Positions 1 through 6,090 are shown, counted from the first letter of the stretch. The stretch is 6,744 nucleotides of DNA from Dehalococcoidia bacterium (GCA_023271485.1 JALPXT010000072.1:1-6744); one strand, 5' to 3'. The notes: generated from the sequence alone by a model not told the origin. A program made the numbers and translations.

Positions 1-613
1 GGGAGGCTAAAGCCCAGCGCATCTCCACCTTCTTGCCATGACCTTTCTGATCCACTTCCTGTAAGCGCACCTTGGTCCCATCAACCATCAGGAACCGGTA
101 GGGAACTTTCCTCAAATCTGGCCAATCGCACCTATCCCGGGCAAATACCTGAACCTGCCTGTGAAGAGTGCTTTTGCTCATATCCGTCCCTAGAATCCTG
201 TCCACCTCCTTCACGGTCTTTCTATACGATAAGTGACAAACAAGCCCTATTCCTCCCTCACCAGTCTCTATCATATGACGGCGATAACGAGGTAGACCTA
301 TGGTCTCGGGTAGTGGAGTCAGCGTCTGCCGAGTTTCTTTATCCCGGACCCTGGCCATCTGATAGCGAAATAATCCATAAGCAGTGCGTATCTGTCGGTG
401 ACTCGTCGGCCGACCATTTCTTACATATCGCTGAGGAGATGCCTTTTTCAACTCTGCAATGGCCTTTTCCTCTACCGCAGAGAATATCGCTTGCAGTATT
501 CCAAAAAAGAGTTGCGGCATGAATTTCCTTAACTGGTATAACAAATTGTTGATTTTCATCCCTTCTTGTGGTACCTTTACAGTGAGCTTGAGGTCTATCT
601 GGATCTCAGCCAT
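1..613 (-). CDS. IS transposase, N-terminal part (ISLre2/ISH6-like), cut by window edge
   Basis: The frame is open on the minus strand from an ATG at 613-611 to the window edge and gives 204 residues without a stop. The ribosome-binding site AAGGAGG (complement of 620-626) lies 6 nt before the ATG and fixes the start. Residues about 1-60 form a helical N-terminal region. Residues 128-155 (LSYRKTVKEVDRILG, then SKSTLHRQV) look like a helix-turn-helix that would bind DNA. LMVDGTKV at 176-183 carries D178, which matches the first catalytic aspartate (VDGT/DGTK) of RNase H-fold DDE transposases of the ISLre2 (UPF0236) and ISH6 groups. The protein would cut and rejoin the ends of its own element. 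The remaining catalytic acids lie outside the window, so intactness cannot be judged. The family name is from pattern recognition; the transposase call itself is fairly sure. Confidence 0.8.
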   Translation of the reverse strand, partial: MAEIQIDLKLTVKVPQEGMKINNLLYQLRKFMPQLFFGILQAIFSAVEEKAIAELKKASPQRYVRNGRPTSHRQIRTAYGLFRYQMARVRDKETRQTLTPLPETIGLPRYRRHMIETGEGGIGLVCHLSYRKTVKEVDRILGTDMSKSTLHRQVQVFARDRCDWPDLRKVPYRFLMVDGTKVRLQEVDQKGHGKKVEMRWALAS

Positions 614-669
614 CGGGTTCCTCCTTTGTTTCTGTTGCTGTTTCATTCAACAGAATAGAGGAACCCGAT
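612..669 (-). promoter_or_regulatory. Hairpin hiding the transposase ribosome-binding site and start codon
   Basis: Bases 612-623 and 658-669 are perfect inverted repeats (12 bp). Inside, 630-637 and 648-655 form a second perfect 8-bp stem with a 10-nt loop; the two stems are separated by 6 and 2 unpaired bases. In the transposase mRNA the 3' arm contains the GAGG core of the Shine-Dalgarno sequence and the A and U of the AUG, so the folded RNA would block ribosome entry. This is the arrangement known from several insertion sequences (for example IS10 and IS50), where it stops transposase being made from transcripts that read in from outside. Seen: the pairing. Inferred: the regulation. Confidence 0.7.
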
Positions 670-706
670 TCTCTTATCAAGGCCCTTCAATCCCGACGCC
701 CCCTAT

Positions 707-858
707 GCCTTGTGGAAATGCCATGATTGACGCTCCTGGGGAAAACCTGATGGACAGACAGGCTGCCCACAGGTTTACCCCATCCGCTTGGAAAAGTCTT
801 CGACTTTCCCACAATCACTTGGATAACTGCTCCGCAGTTACCCACATTCCCACAAGGC
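707..858 (-). ncRNA. Candidate structured RNA: closing stem with three hairpins
   Basis: Closing stem: 707-720 pairs with 845-858 (13 of 14). Inside, 737-749/770-782 (12 of 13) is extended by 751-757/763-769 with a 5-nt loop; 789-798/802-811 (9 of 10) has a 3-nt loop; 820-830/834-844 (10 of 11) has a 3-nt loop. Together they make a four-way junction. Five positions do not pair on the plus strand: 716/849, 754/766, 792/808 and 823/841 are A-C, and 742/777 is A-A. On the minus strand the four A-C cases become G-U wobble pairs and the fifth U-U, so the fold is much better as minus-strand RNA. That is the strand of the adjacent transposase, and the element would lie in its 5' leader or be a separate transcript. 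I do not recognise the family. It could instead be a set of transposase-binding inverted repeats acting as DNA. Confidence 0.5.
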
Positions 859-959
859 CGATTATTACTAATTCAATAGGTCAAAGAACTAAAATCATAC
901 AAACTTGGGACAAAGCCTAAACTTGAAACAAATAGTACCTTTGAGGAGGTAAGGTAAGG
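859..959 (+). promoter_or_regulatory. Leader of the operon with ribosome-binding site GAGGAGGT
   Basis: The stretch between the inverted-repeat block and the operon is AT-rich and must hold the operon promoter unless transcription reads in from outside. The ribosome-binding site is GAGGAGGT at 943-950, 9 nt before the ATG at 960, and supports that start over the next in-frame ATG at 972. A TAAAAT at 890-895 could be a -10 element but has no convincing -35 partner. I saw no clear TATA box of archaeal type. Confidence 0.5.
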
Positions 960-3818
960 ATGGACGAGAAGATGATAAGTTACTACGAAGCAGACCTTGA
1001 AGCAGACCTTGAAGCAGACCTTGACCAAGAGTATAAGACATTAACGAAGAAACATAAAACCATAAAGGACGACTTGGAGACTAACCTATCTTCATATTTG
1101 AAGGAAAAGAAAGCTGAACCCGTTACTATTCAGGGCCCGTATGGTTCAGGCAAAACCCAGCTTCTGTATCATCTATTTAAGTTTACTTGGGAAAAGGGCG
1201 GCATCGGTATATATGTGCACTTAGAGAAAATCATTCCAAGTCAAGAAATGGGTGCTTCGGGCTATGCTGATTATCTCAAGGAGCTTCTGAACAAGGAGAT
1301 AGACCTGCTTAGAAAAGGTGAATCAGAATTAATGATGGGTAAAGTCAGAGATTATGCGGTTAATCATATGAGGGAAGTGAGTAACAGTGACAATCCTATT
1401 ATCGTTTTTGTCGATGAAATTGAACAGCAATATAAGTTATTAGACGAGAGAGTCACGACAGATGACCATAGCCCAATGAGGGAGGTTATGGCAAGAGTTA
1501 ATAGGGGAGATGCTGGTTTTCACATGGTTCTTGCCTTTGCTCCAGTTTCCTTTTATGAGTTTAGTAAAGGGGAAGCTCAAACTGGTAGATTTCTCCCTAA
1601 AGTATTGCCTATAGTGCAACCTAAGACCTTCAGAAAAGTTTTTGGAGAAATTGGCAATCTTGTCTGGTGGATAGGAAAAGGAAGATACAGAGGCGTATCA
1701 AGAACACAGCATATTTTCAGGGTTAATGTCCCTAATATTAACGAGATCTCTAAAAAAGAGCTTCAAGATGTGTGCCGTAATATTGGTTCAATTGGAGGTG
1801 TTCCGGCTTTAGATTTTGAAGGGATCGAAAAAATTGATGATTTTAATAATTTCAAAAGTTTTCTTATCCAGTTAGAGCCAAAAGGGGAGGGGGGAGAAAT
1901 ATATAGTGGGAAGAATATGAAAGTCGTCAAGAAATGTCGCATATGTGACACTAAAAACCACGATCTGAATAATATTCTCGAGAAATCGCTGAGAAGTTCG
2001 GGAGCCTCGAAAGTAACAGATATTGCGTATTACCTTTCAGTTCTCCTCGATGCCCTCTCCACTTCTGACGGTAGAATGCCTATATTCACTGACTGGGACG
2101 ACTGGGAAGAGCTGTTTAACATGACTGAAGATGTCATCCTTGAATTCGAAGGAGAAGCTAATTTGCCAGCGGAGGACTTAAAGAGGCTTCGAGATGAAGT
2201 TTCAGATTTTTCTTATAATATTCGCCGCAATGCAGAAAATGCAATTCCTTCGGAAGAAGCCTACTACTGCATAACCCCTAGTTTTCTTCGCACTCTTTTT
2301 CCCTTCCCAATAAGCTCTCCTAGCCTTACCCCGAAGAAGATAGAAGAGCAAAGAGAAAACTTAGGAGATCAGACGTACCTAGGGAAAGAAGAACGGGACG
2401 GCATTTCTGTGTTGTTCTTTTTGAATGAGGATAAAATAAGAAAATACCTGGTTCAAGAAAGCAAAAGCTTTCTAAAGGAAACGAAAGCGTTAGTTGCAGT
2501 TAATTTGGGTAAAGAAGAGGAATTTGATATACCAAAATTAGCAGAATGGCTACAAAAAGAACGACGGTTAAAGGTAATCACTCCACGTGGAGTTCTTTCG
2601 GATTTCCTTGTAAGCTTTTTCTACTGGATAAGAAACGAAAGCCAAGAAAGCCTTCCGGTAGCTAGACTATCTGAGAAACTGGTGGAGAATCAATCGATCC
2701 TGGAAAAGGATAAAGCAAGAAAAATTGCATACTACAGCTCCAGAGTTAAAGAATACCTCGATAGTGAATTACCGAAGCCCCCTCCGGCGAAGTATATATT
2801 GAGAGATAAGACTGGTTTTGACCCTAAGATAGGCTTTGCATCAAGAGTTATGGGCTTTGCTTTTGTAGACAACAAAAATGATTGGGAGGCTATATATAAA
2901 TTCAGGAACGAGTTTGAGAGCACACAATTTGTGCAAGCAGAAAGTTCCAAAAAACAGACTGGTGTGCCAACCGCCCTTCAAAATCTTGTAATCGAAGATA
3001 GAAAGACGAAAACCATTTCAACAGGTGCTGTGTTAAGAAGGGTGAACGATAGCTTTGGCAAGCATCTTGCAGATTTAAAGGACGTAGTGGAAGAAATAAG
3101 CAGGGATGAGTTTGTGACAATTCCTGCAGAGGAGGATTCTAAACTCATATTTGAAGGTATTTTTCTTTATCTCAAAGAATGGGAAGACCCAAGTAAAGCA
3201 GCGGAAAAGTTCCAAGAAGAAAAATCTAATTGGGACGGACTTATAAGCCGAATCAATAAACTATCTGCAAAAATAGAAGACTTTGAAAAGTCAACAGACG
3301 GAAACATCCCTTTAACTCATAGTTTAGAGGCAGATAAAACTAAGATAGCGCATATTGGAAAGATTTTAGGTGAATACCAAACCAAGACTTCGCCTTATAC
3401 AAAATTTCTCCTCTCTGAATTCATAGATAAAACTATAGAGGTGGTGGAGCCAAAGCTAAATCAAATCGACAAAAACTTTGAGGGATTCCGGTATAGCGTG
3501 GGAGACGAAATAAAGAGGTATAAGGTAAACCTCGGAAACATTGAATCTTTTGACAAGGATACTTTTGAGTGGATAGATAAGAGTAAAGACGAAACCCAAG
3601 AAGAATTTCAACAGAAATTCGAGAAGGAGTGTCAGATCTTCACTAAGGGCGGGGAAATAAGTTTCGAGAGTATTCCGGATGTCACTATATTTATTGAGAA
3701 TGTGGGAAGAATTGCCACTGAGCTGCAAATATTAGGGGAGATAAATGAAGACATAAAGCAGTGTAAAACAAAGGCTGAAGAAATTAATGACAAGTTGAGA
3801 AGATGGGAGGCAAAATAA
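960..3818 (+). CDS. Large P-loop ATPase, first gene of an uncharacterised three-gene operon
   Basis: A 952-residue soluble protein without signal peptide or membrane segments. Residues 10-21 are a threefold EADL repeat. Walker A is GPYGSGKT at 59-66 and Walker B is IIVFVDEIE at 147-155 (D152, E153), a good catalytic DE pair. FHMVLAFAP at 187-195 sits where AAA+/STAND-type ATPases have the sensor-1 strand. Residues about 25-230 are therefore an ATP-binding and hydrolysing module that would drive a conformational change. C326, C329 and H334 could bind a metal, but no fourth ligand is evident. Residues about 500-600 and 740-950 are charged and helical, with likely coiled coils near the C terminus. 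There is no ABC/SMC signature motif. It overlaps no neighbour but ends 1 nt before the next gene. I do not recognise the family; an Orc/Cdc6-, KAP- or BREX-like ATPase is the nearest type. The gene is AT-rich and uses AGA/AGG and ATA often, unlike the flanks. Confidence 0.9.
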   Translation: MDEKMISYYEADLEADLEADLDQEYKTLTKKHKTIKDDLETNLSSYLKEKKAEPVTIQGPYGSGKTQLLYHLFKFTWEKGGIGIYVHLEKIIPSQEMGASGYADYLKELLNKEIDLLRKGESELMMGKVRDYAVNHMREVSNSDNPIIVFVDEIEQQYKLLDERVTTDDHSPMREVMARVNRGDAGFHMVLAFAPVSFYEFSKGEAQTGRFLPKVLPIVQPKTFRKVFGEIGNLVWWIGKGRYRGVSRTQHIFRVNVPNINEISKKELQDVCRNIGSIGGVPALDFEGIEKIDDFNNFKSFLIQLEPKGEGGEIYSGKNMKVVKKCRICDTKNHDLNNILEKSLRSSGASKVTDIAYYLSVLLDALSTSDGRMPIFTDWDDWEELFNMTEDVILEFEGEANLPAEDLKRLRDEVSDFSYNIRRNAENAIPSEEAYYCITPSFLRTLFPFPISSPSLTPKKIEEQRENLGDQTYLGKEERDGISVLFFLNEDKIRKYLVQESKSFLKETKALVAVNLGKEEEFDIPKLAEWLQKERRLKVITPRGVLSDFLVSFFYWIRNESQESLPVARLSEKLVENQSILEKDKARKIAYYSSRVKEYLDSELPKPPPAKYILRDKTGFDPKIGFASRVMGFAFVDNKNDWEAIYKFRNEFESTQFVQAESSKKQTGVPTALQNLVIEDRKTKTISTGAVLRRVNDSFGKHLADLKDVVEEISRDEFVTIPAEEDSKLIFEGIFLYLKEWEDPSKAAEKFQEEKSNWDGLISRINKLSAKIEDFEKSTDGNIPLTHSLEADKTKIAHIGKILGEYQTKTSPYTKFLLSEFIDKTIEVVEPKLNQIDKNFEGFRYSVGDEIKRYKVNLGNIESFDKDTFEWIDKSKDETQEEFQQKFEKECQIFTKGGEISFESIPDVTIFIENVGRIATELQILGEINEDIKQCKTKAEEINDKLRRWEAK
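987..1022 (+). repeat. Three perfect tandem copies of a 12-bp unit
   Basis: GAAGCAGACCTT occurs at 987-998, 999-1010 and 1011-1022 without a mismatch and encodes EADL three times at residues 10-21 of the ATPase. The perfect identity suggests recent slippage. Because the unit is 12 bp, gain or loss of a copy would change length but not frame. Confidence 0.95.
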
Positions 3819-3819
3819 A

Positions 3820-5094
3820 ATGTTATCAAGCCACGCTGACCTTAAGGAAATAAAAAGGAAACTCGATACGTGCGCTGAGAAGCTTGAAGACATTGAGCCT
3901 GGAGAGAAGGGAAAATATGAGAATCCCCAATACCGTTTGTGGTCTGGAGACGCAAAAGATTTGGAAGGATTTTCTGTTAGGTTAGAAGAGTGGTTAAGTC
4001 AACCAGATGTGGCTGAAGCTAAAAGATATTTGTCGGATCTTAGAAAATGGTCAGAATCACCGGAGAAAGTCTCCCTGGAGGAAATAGAGGGGGATTGGAG
4101 ATTCCTTTCCAATAATGTTGAGGAGATGAAAGAGATACATAAACAAACAGGAGATATTGGATACGAAAGCATTAAGAAGAAAATCTCAACTTTGGTTCTT
4201 AAGAGGATCGTCGAAAAAGACATAGAACGTGCAAACAATTGGGCAATTAATGCTAATAAGTTTGCTAAGTGGTTAAGACAAATAGAAGACAAAAAAGTGG
4301 AATCTAAATTAGCGGAAGAAGTCAAAAAGGACGCTGTTAAAGAACTTTTGAAGATAAGCAGTTTTGATAAAGACAACAAAGACTCAATAGAGAAATACCA
4401 AGAGCTAATAAATAAGGCTGAAGATATAGTTAAAAATAAGCCAGCGGAAATTGCAGAAAGAGCCATTTTAAAGACATACCGGACGAGCAAGGAAGTTAGA
4501 ACAAGCCTTTCTACAATAGGTGTAGAAATAGGAAAAATTAGGACCTTTTTAATCGATCTAGAGTGGGTTAAGGAATTCACTAACCCTAAAGATTACAGCA
4601 GGTTATGGATTGAAAAGCAGACCGCAATAAAAAAGAACGATTTAGAAAGCATTGCCGAGGCATTAGAAAGTACACGGCAAAGGGCTAATGAATGGAAAAA
4701 GGCTCATAAAAGAGAAATAGATCGTGCTTTCATAAGAATTGAAAGGATGTCAAAGAGTGTAGAAAAAGACGAGATAGAGGAGGAAGTTACTTCTTTAAAG
4801 GAGAGAATACGAAGCATTGACTGGAATAAACCTGATTTAGAATCACTTTCTGAAGTTCTATCTCAGATGGGTGGGCTAAGAAAACAACTACGAGATGAAC
4901 TTATTGCAAGACTCCAAAATGAAGATGCCGTCTTAATGATCGAAGAGCCTGAAATCATTGAAGATTTAGGTATGATGAAGGGTTGGGATCTCGAAAAGTT
5001 TATCAGGGTATTAGAGATTGTTTTACGTAACGGTCTCATTGAAATAAGGGTGGTGGAGGAAAATGAAAGAAAAAGACGAGATGGAATTTCATAG
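3820..5094 (+). CDS. Helical coiled-coil protein with possible C-terminal winged helix
   Basis: A 424-residue protein, rich in Lys, Glu and Leu and lacking signal peptide or membrane segments. It starts 1 nt after the ATPase stop; GGGAGG at 3805-3810 lies 9 nt before the ATG, and translation is likely coupled. Most of residues 1-365 is predicted by eye to be long amphipathic helices with heptad-like spacing, for example 155-215 and 270-365. W41, W59, W77, W93, W151, W249, W263, W292 and W335 recur in the helices, often near short charged turns, as in helical-repeat scaffolds. Residues about 367-412 change character: helix, then WDLEKFIRVLEIVLRNGLIEIRV, which resembles the recognition helix and wing strand of a winged-helix domain. 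It could hold DNA or bridge the ATPase and the small third protein. No catalytic motif is visible and I do not recognise the family. Confidence 0.85.
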   Translation: MLSSHADLKEIKRKLDTCAEKLEDIEPGEKGKYENPQYRLWSGDAKDLEGFSVRLEEWLSQPDVAEAKRYLSDLRKWSESPEKVSLEEIEGDWRFLSNNVEEMKEIHKQTGDIGYESIKKKISTLVLKRIVEKDIERANNWAINANKFAKWLRQIEDKKVESKLAEEVKKDAVKELLKISSFDKDNKDSIEKYQELINKAEDIVKNKPAEIAERAILKTYRTSKEVRTSLSTIGVEIGKIRTFLIDLEWVKEFTNPKDYSRLWIEKQTAIKKNDLESIAEALESTRQRANEWKKAHKREIDRAFIRIERMSKSVEKDEIEEEVTSLKERIRSIDWNKPDLESLSEVLSQMGGLRKQLRDELIARLQNEDAVLMIEEPEIIEDLGMMKGWDLEKFIRVLEIVLRNGLIEIRVVEENERKRRDGIS

Positions 5095-5485
5095 GAAAAT
5101 GCAAGAGATTGAGGGTAAATATGAGGTTAAAACTGATTGGGGCAATATAGTTATAACTTTAGATGTTATACCTAATTACGCTGGAGGAAAAGGGCGTCCT
5201 GATGAAATTCTCGTAGTAAAACTTGATTTTGCTATTTTAGGCACGGATGTGAAACTATCTGTTCCAGTACTTATCGAAGTAGCAACGAAAGGCGGGTGGA
5301 GCGGTGACGCAAAAGTTGACCTTGAAAAATTCTGTGAAAGAACTATTTCGGGTGAGCAACAGAGTTACCTTGAGATTCCTATGATTGTTGTGGGGGGAGA
5401 TAGTTATAAAAAACTGGAAAGCAAAAAAGGGCAATTAACTGCCCGCTTTAATATAACGCAAGTGCCAAAGAGGGTGGTTAAATGA
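5063..5485 (+). CDS. Small protein with weak PD-(D/E)xK nuclease-like pattern
   Basis: A 140-residue protein. The ATG at 5063 overlaps the previous gene by 32 nt; GGTGGAGG at 5052-5059 precedes it by only 3 nt, so the ATG at 5081 is a weaker alternative. Residues 25-75 read as beta strands (GNIVITLDVI, ILVVKLDFAIL, VPVLIEVATK), followed by a helix at 82-93 and another strand, EIPMIVV, at 104-110. The order strand-Asp-strand-Glu-x-x-x-Lys-helix-strand recalls the restriction-endonuclease fold: D47 or D55 as the first acid, E72 as the second and K76 as the lysine. The lysine is two positions later than in the standard ExK, and position 74 is Ala, so the match is weak. If correct, it would be the nucleolytic arm of the operon; otherwise it is a small alpha/beta partner protein. 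The coding call is sure, the function is not. Confidence 0.8.
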   Translation: MKEKDEMEFHRKMQEIEGKYEVKTDWGNIVITLDVIPNYAGGKGRPDEILVVKLDFAILGTDVKLSVPVLIEVATKGGWSGDAKVDLEKFCERTISGEQQSYLEIPMIVVGGDSYKKLESKKGQLTARFNITQVPKRVVK

Positions 5486-5511
5486 CCCCCGTTAAAAAAT
5501 TGCAGAACTTC

Positions 5512-5591
5512 GCACAACAGCGGATAAAAGGGAAATCAGAGATTTCCCCAAATTGCCTTCGGCAACTTCTTTTATCCGCAAAACGTTAGGC
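5512..5591 (+). repeat. Folded inverted-repeat element resembling an integron attC site
   Basis: Bases 5520-5530 and 5569-5579 are perfect 11-bp inverted repeats. Inside are two hairpins: 5531-5537/5541-5547 (extendable by one pair if 5530 leaves the outer stem) with a 3-nt loop, and 5553-5557/5561-5565 with a 3-nt loop. Just outside the stem are GCACAAC at 5512-5518 and GTTAGGC at 5585-5591. The latter fits the attC core site GTTRRRY exactly, and the former fits the opposite box RYYYAAC at 6 of 7 positions; the two boxes pair at 5 of 7. The total of 80 bp, the place 26 bp after the last stop of the operon, and the orientation all suit an attC. No integrase, second attC or attI is in the window, so this could equally be another folded repeat or a structured 3' end of the operon mRNA. 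No U-tract follows the stems, so it is not a standard terminator. Confidence 0.4.
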
Positions 5592-5607
5592 GCAATGCCG
5601 GGCCTAA
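5586..5607. repeat. Short inverted repeat TTAGGC/GCCTAA next to the attC-like element
   Basis: TTAGGC at 5586-5591 is the exact inverse of GCCTAA at 5602-5607, with a 10-nt loop. It shares the GTTAGGC box with the larger element, so the two folds would compete. From here to 5701 I see no gene: the longest frame, about 20 codons ending in TAG before 5675, has no start codon and no family I recognise. Confidence 0.45.
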
Positions 5608-5701
5608 GTAGGAAGAGGTTGATGAGGATATAGCGCATTATGCTGGTACAGGAATCGGAGAACGCCGCCAGTAGTGGAGTGCCAGGATTTAAGGGGGCAA
5701 G

Positions 5702-5943
5702 ATGAGATTTGCAACAATGACTGAGGATGGAAAATCTTGCTTCCAGAAGAATTGGCAGGAAAGCTTAAGTCGTCTCAGAGATTTGCCGTAGTCGAAGATG
5801 GAGAAAGAATTATCCTGAATCCGATAAGAATCCCTCATGCCGATGAGATTGCCAAAAGGGTCAAAGGGCTCTCTCCACCAACTTTGGAGGAAATCTCTGA
5901 GGAAGTCCATCAATATCGGAAGGAGAAGAGGGATGGATGGTAA
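5702..5943 (+). pseudogene. AbrB-type antitoxin gene with a one-base frameshift
   Basis: The gene starts at ATG 5702 after AAGGGGG at 5691-5697 and reads MRFATMTEDGK. At the A-run 5731-5734 the frame must shift by one base: the continuation ILLPEELAGKLKSSQRF lies in the next frame and runs to the TAA at 5941-5943. With one extra A restored, the product is 80 residues. Its N-terminal half is a typical AbrB/SpoVT swapped-hairpin DNA-binding domain (pattern DGKILLPEEL, then F-x-V-V-E-D-G-E-R-I-I-L-x-P). The C-terminal tail with PHADEIAKRVKGLSPP is the kind of segment that wraps a PIN toxin. Such antitoxins bind their own promoter and neutralise the toxin encoded next. As written the reading frame is broken after about 11 codons; a sequencing error in the A-run cannot be excluded. 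Confidence 0.75.
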
Positions 5944-6002
5944 AGGTTGTCCTGGACACGCCCCGAGAGTTCCTTGATGAGATAATGACTGAACGAACAT
6001 GA
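5937..6002 (+). pseudogene. PIN-domain toxin (VapC-like) reduced by internal deletion
   Basis: The ATG at 5937 overlaps the antitoxin stop, as is usual in AbrB/PIN pairs. The first eight residues, MVKVVLDT, are the start of a PIN-domain RNase with its first catalytic Asp. The next residues, PREFLDEIMTER, resemble the extreme C terminus of the same family, where (T)PREFL commonly closes the domain; the TGA is at 6000-6002. An intact protein would have roughly 130-150 residues, so about 110 codons, including the other catalytic acids, have been lost in frame between LDT and PREF. The remnant cannot be an active nuclease. The match to both ends is from memory of the family. Confidence 0.65.
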
Positions 6003-6090
6003 GCAGGGGGTCAAGGCTCAGTTGGGGGATCGCCGGATTGTCAGGGTGATATATGTGGCGGGACGTTTGGTGAACATTGTGGTAAAATGA
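5992..6090 (+). pseudogene. Short coding remnant, no start codon
   Basis: A frame without an ATG runs from after the in-frame TGA at 5986-5988 to the TGA at 6088-6090. Its end, GDRRIVRVIYVAGRLVNIVV, has the alternating pattern of two beta strands and reads like the C terminus of a real protein. It lies one frame away from the PIN remnant, and dropping one base near 5997 would join the two. It could be the tail of a third decayed gene or of a fused toxin. I do not recognise the family. Confidence 0.35.

Larger units (their letters stand above)
1..858 (-). mobile_element. One end of an insertion sequence (boundary uncertain)
   Basis: The transposase start at 613 and the inverted-repeat block up to 858 are best read as the 5' end of one insertion sequence. 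The outer end of the element is not proven: the other terminus lies outside the window, so terminal inverted repeats and a target duplication cannot be matched. The limit at 858 is the outer edge of the last inverted repeat and is only a guess; the true end could lie anywhere between about 670 and 940. Confidence 0.45.

Noticed and set aside
707..858. CRISPR array
   Set aside because: The repeats are inverted, of unequal length and not regularly spaced.
868..884. TTGACC on the minus strand (884-879) as a -35 box for the structured RNA
   Set aside because: No acceptable -10 hexamer lies 16-18 nt downstream; the AT-rich TAATAAT is only about 11 nt away.
459..920. Plus-strand frame of 153 codons across the transposase start and the folded block
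   Set aside because: It runs antisense to the transposase and through the inverted repeats, has no ribosome-binding site and reads like no protein.
3999..4580. Long minus-strand frame of 193 codons inside the coiled-coil gene
   Set aside because: It is the antisense of a Lys/Glu-rich gene, which gives false hydrophobic stretches; it has no start signal.
960..5094. SMC/Wadjet- or Lamassu-like system
   Set aside because: The large protein has Walker A and B only about 80 residues apart near the N terminus and no ABC signature, unlike an SMC protein with its motifs split by long coiled coils.
5520..5579. Rho-independent terminator after the operon
   Set aside because: The stems are not followed by a T-tract on either strand.
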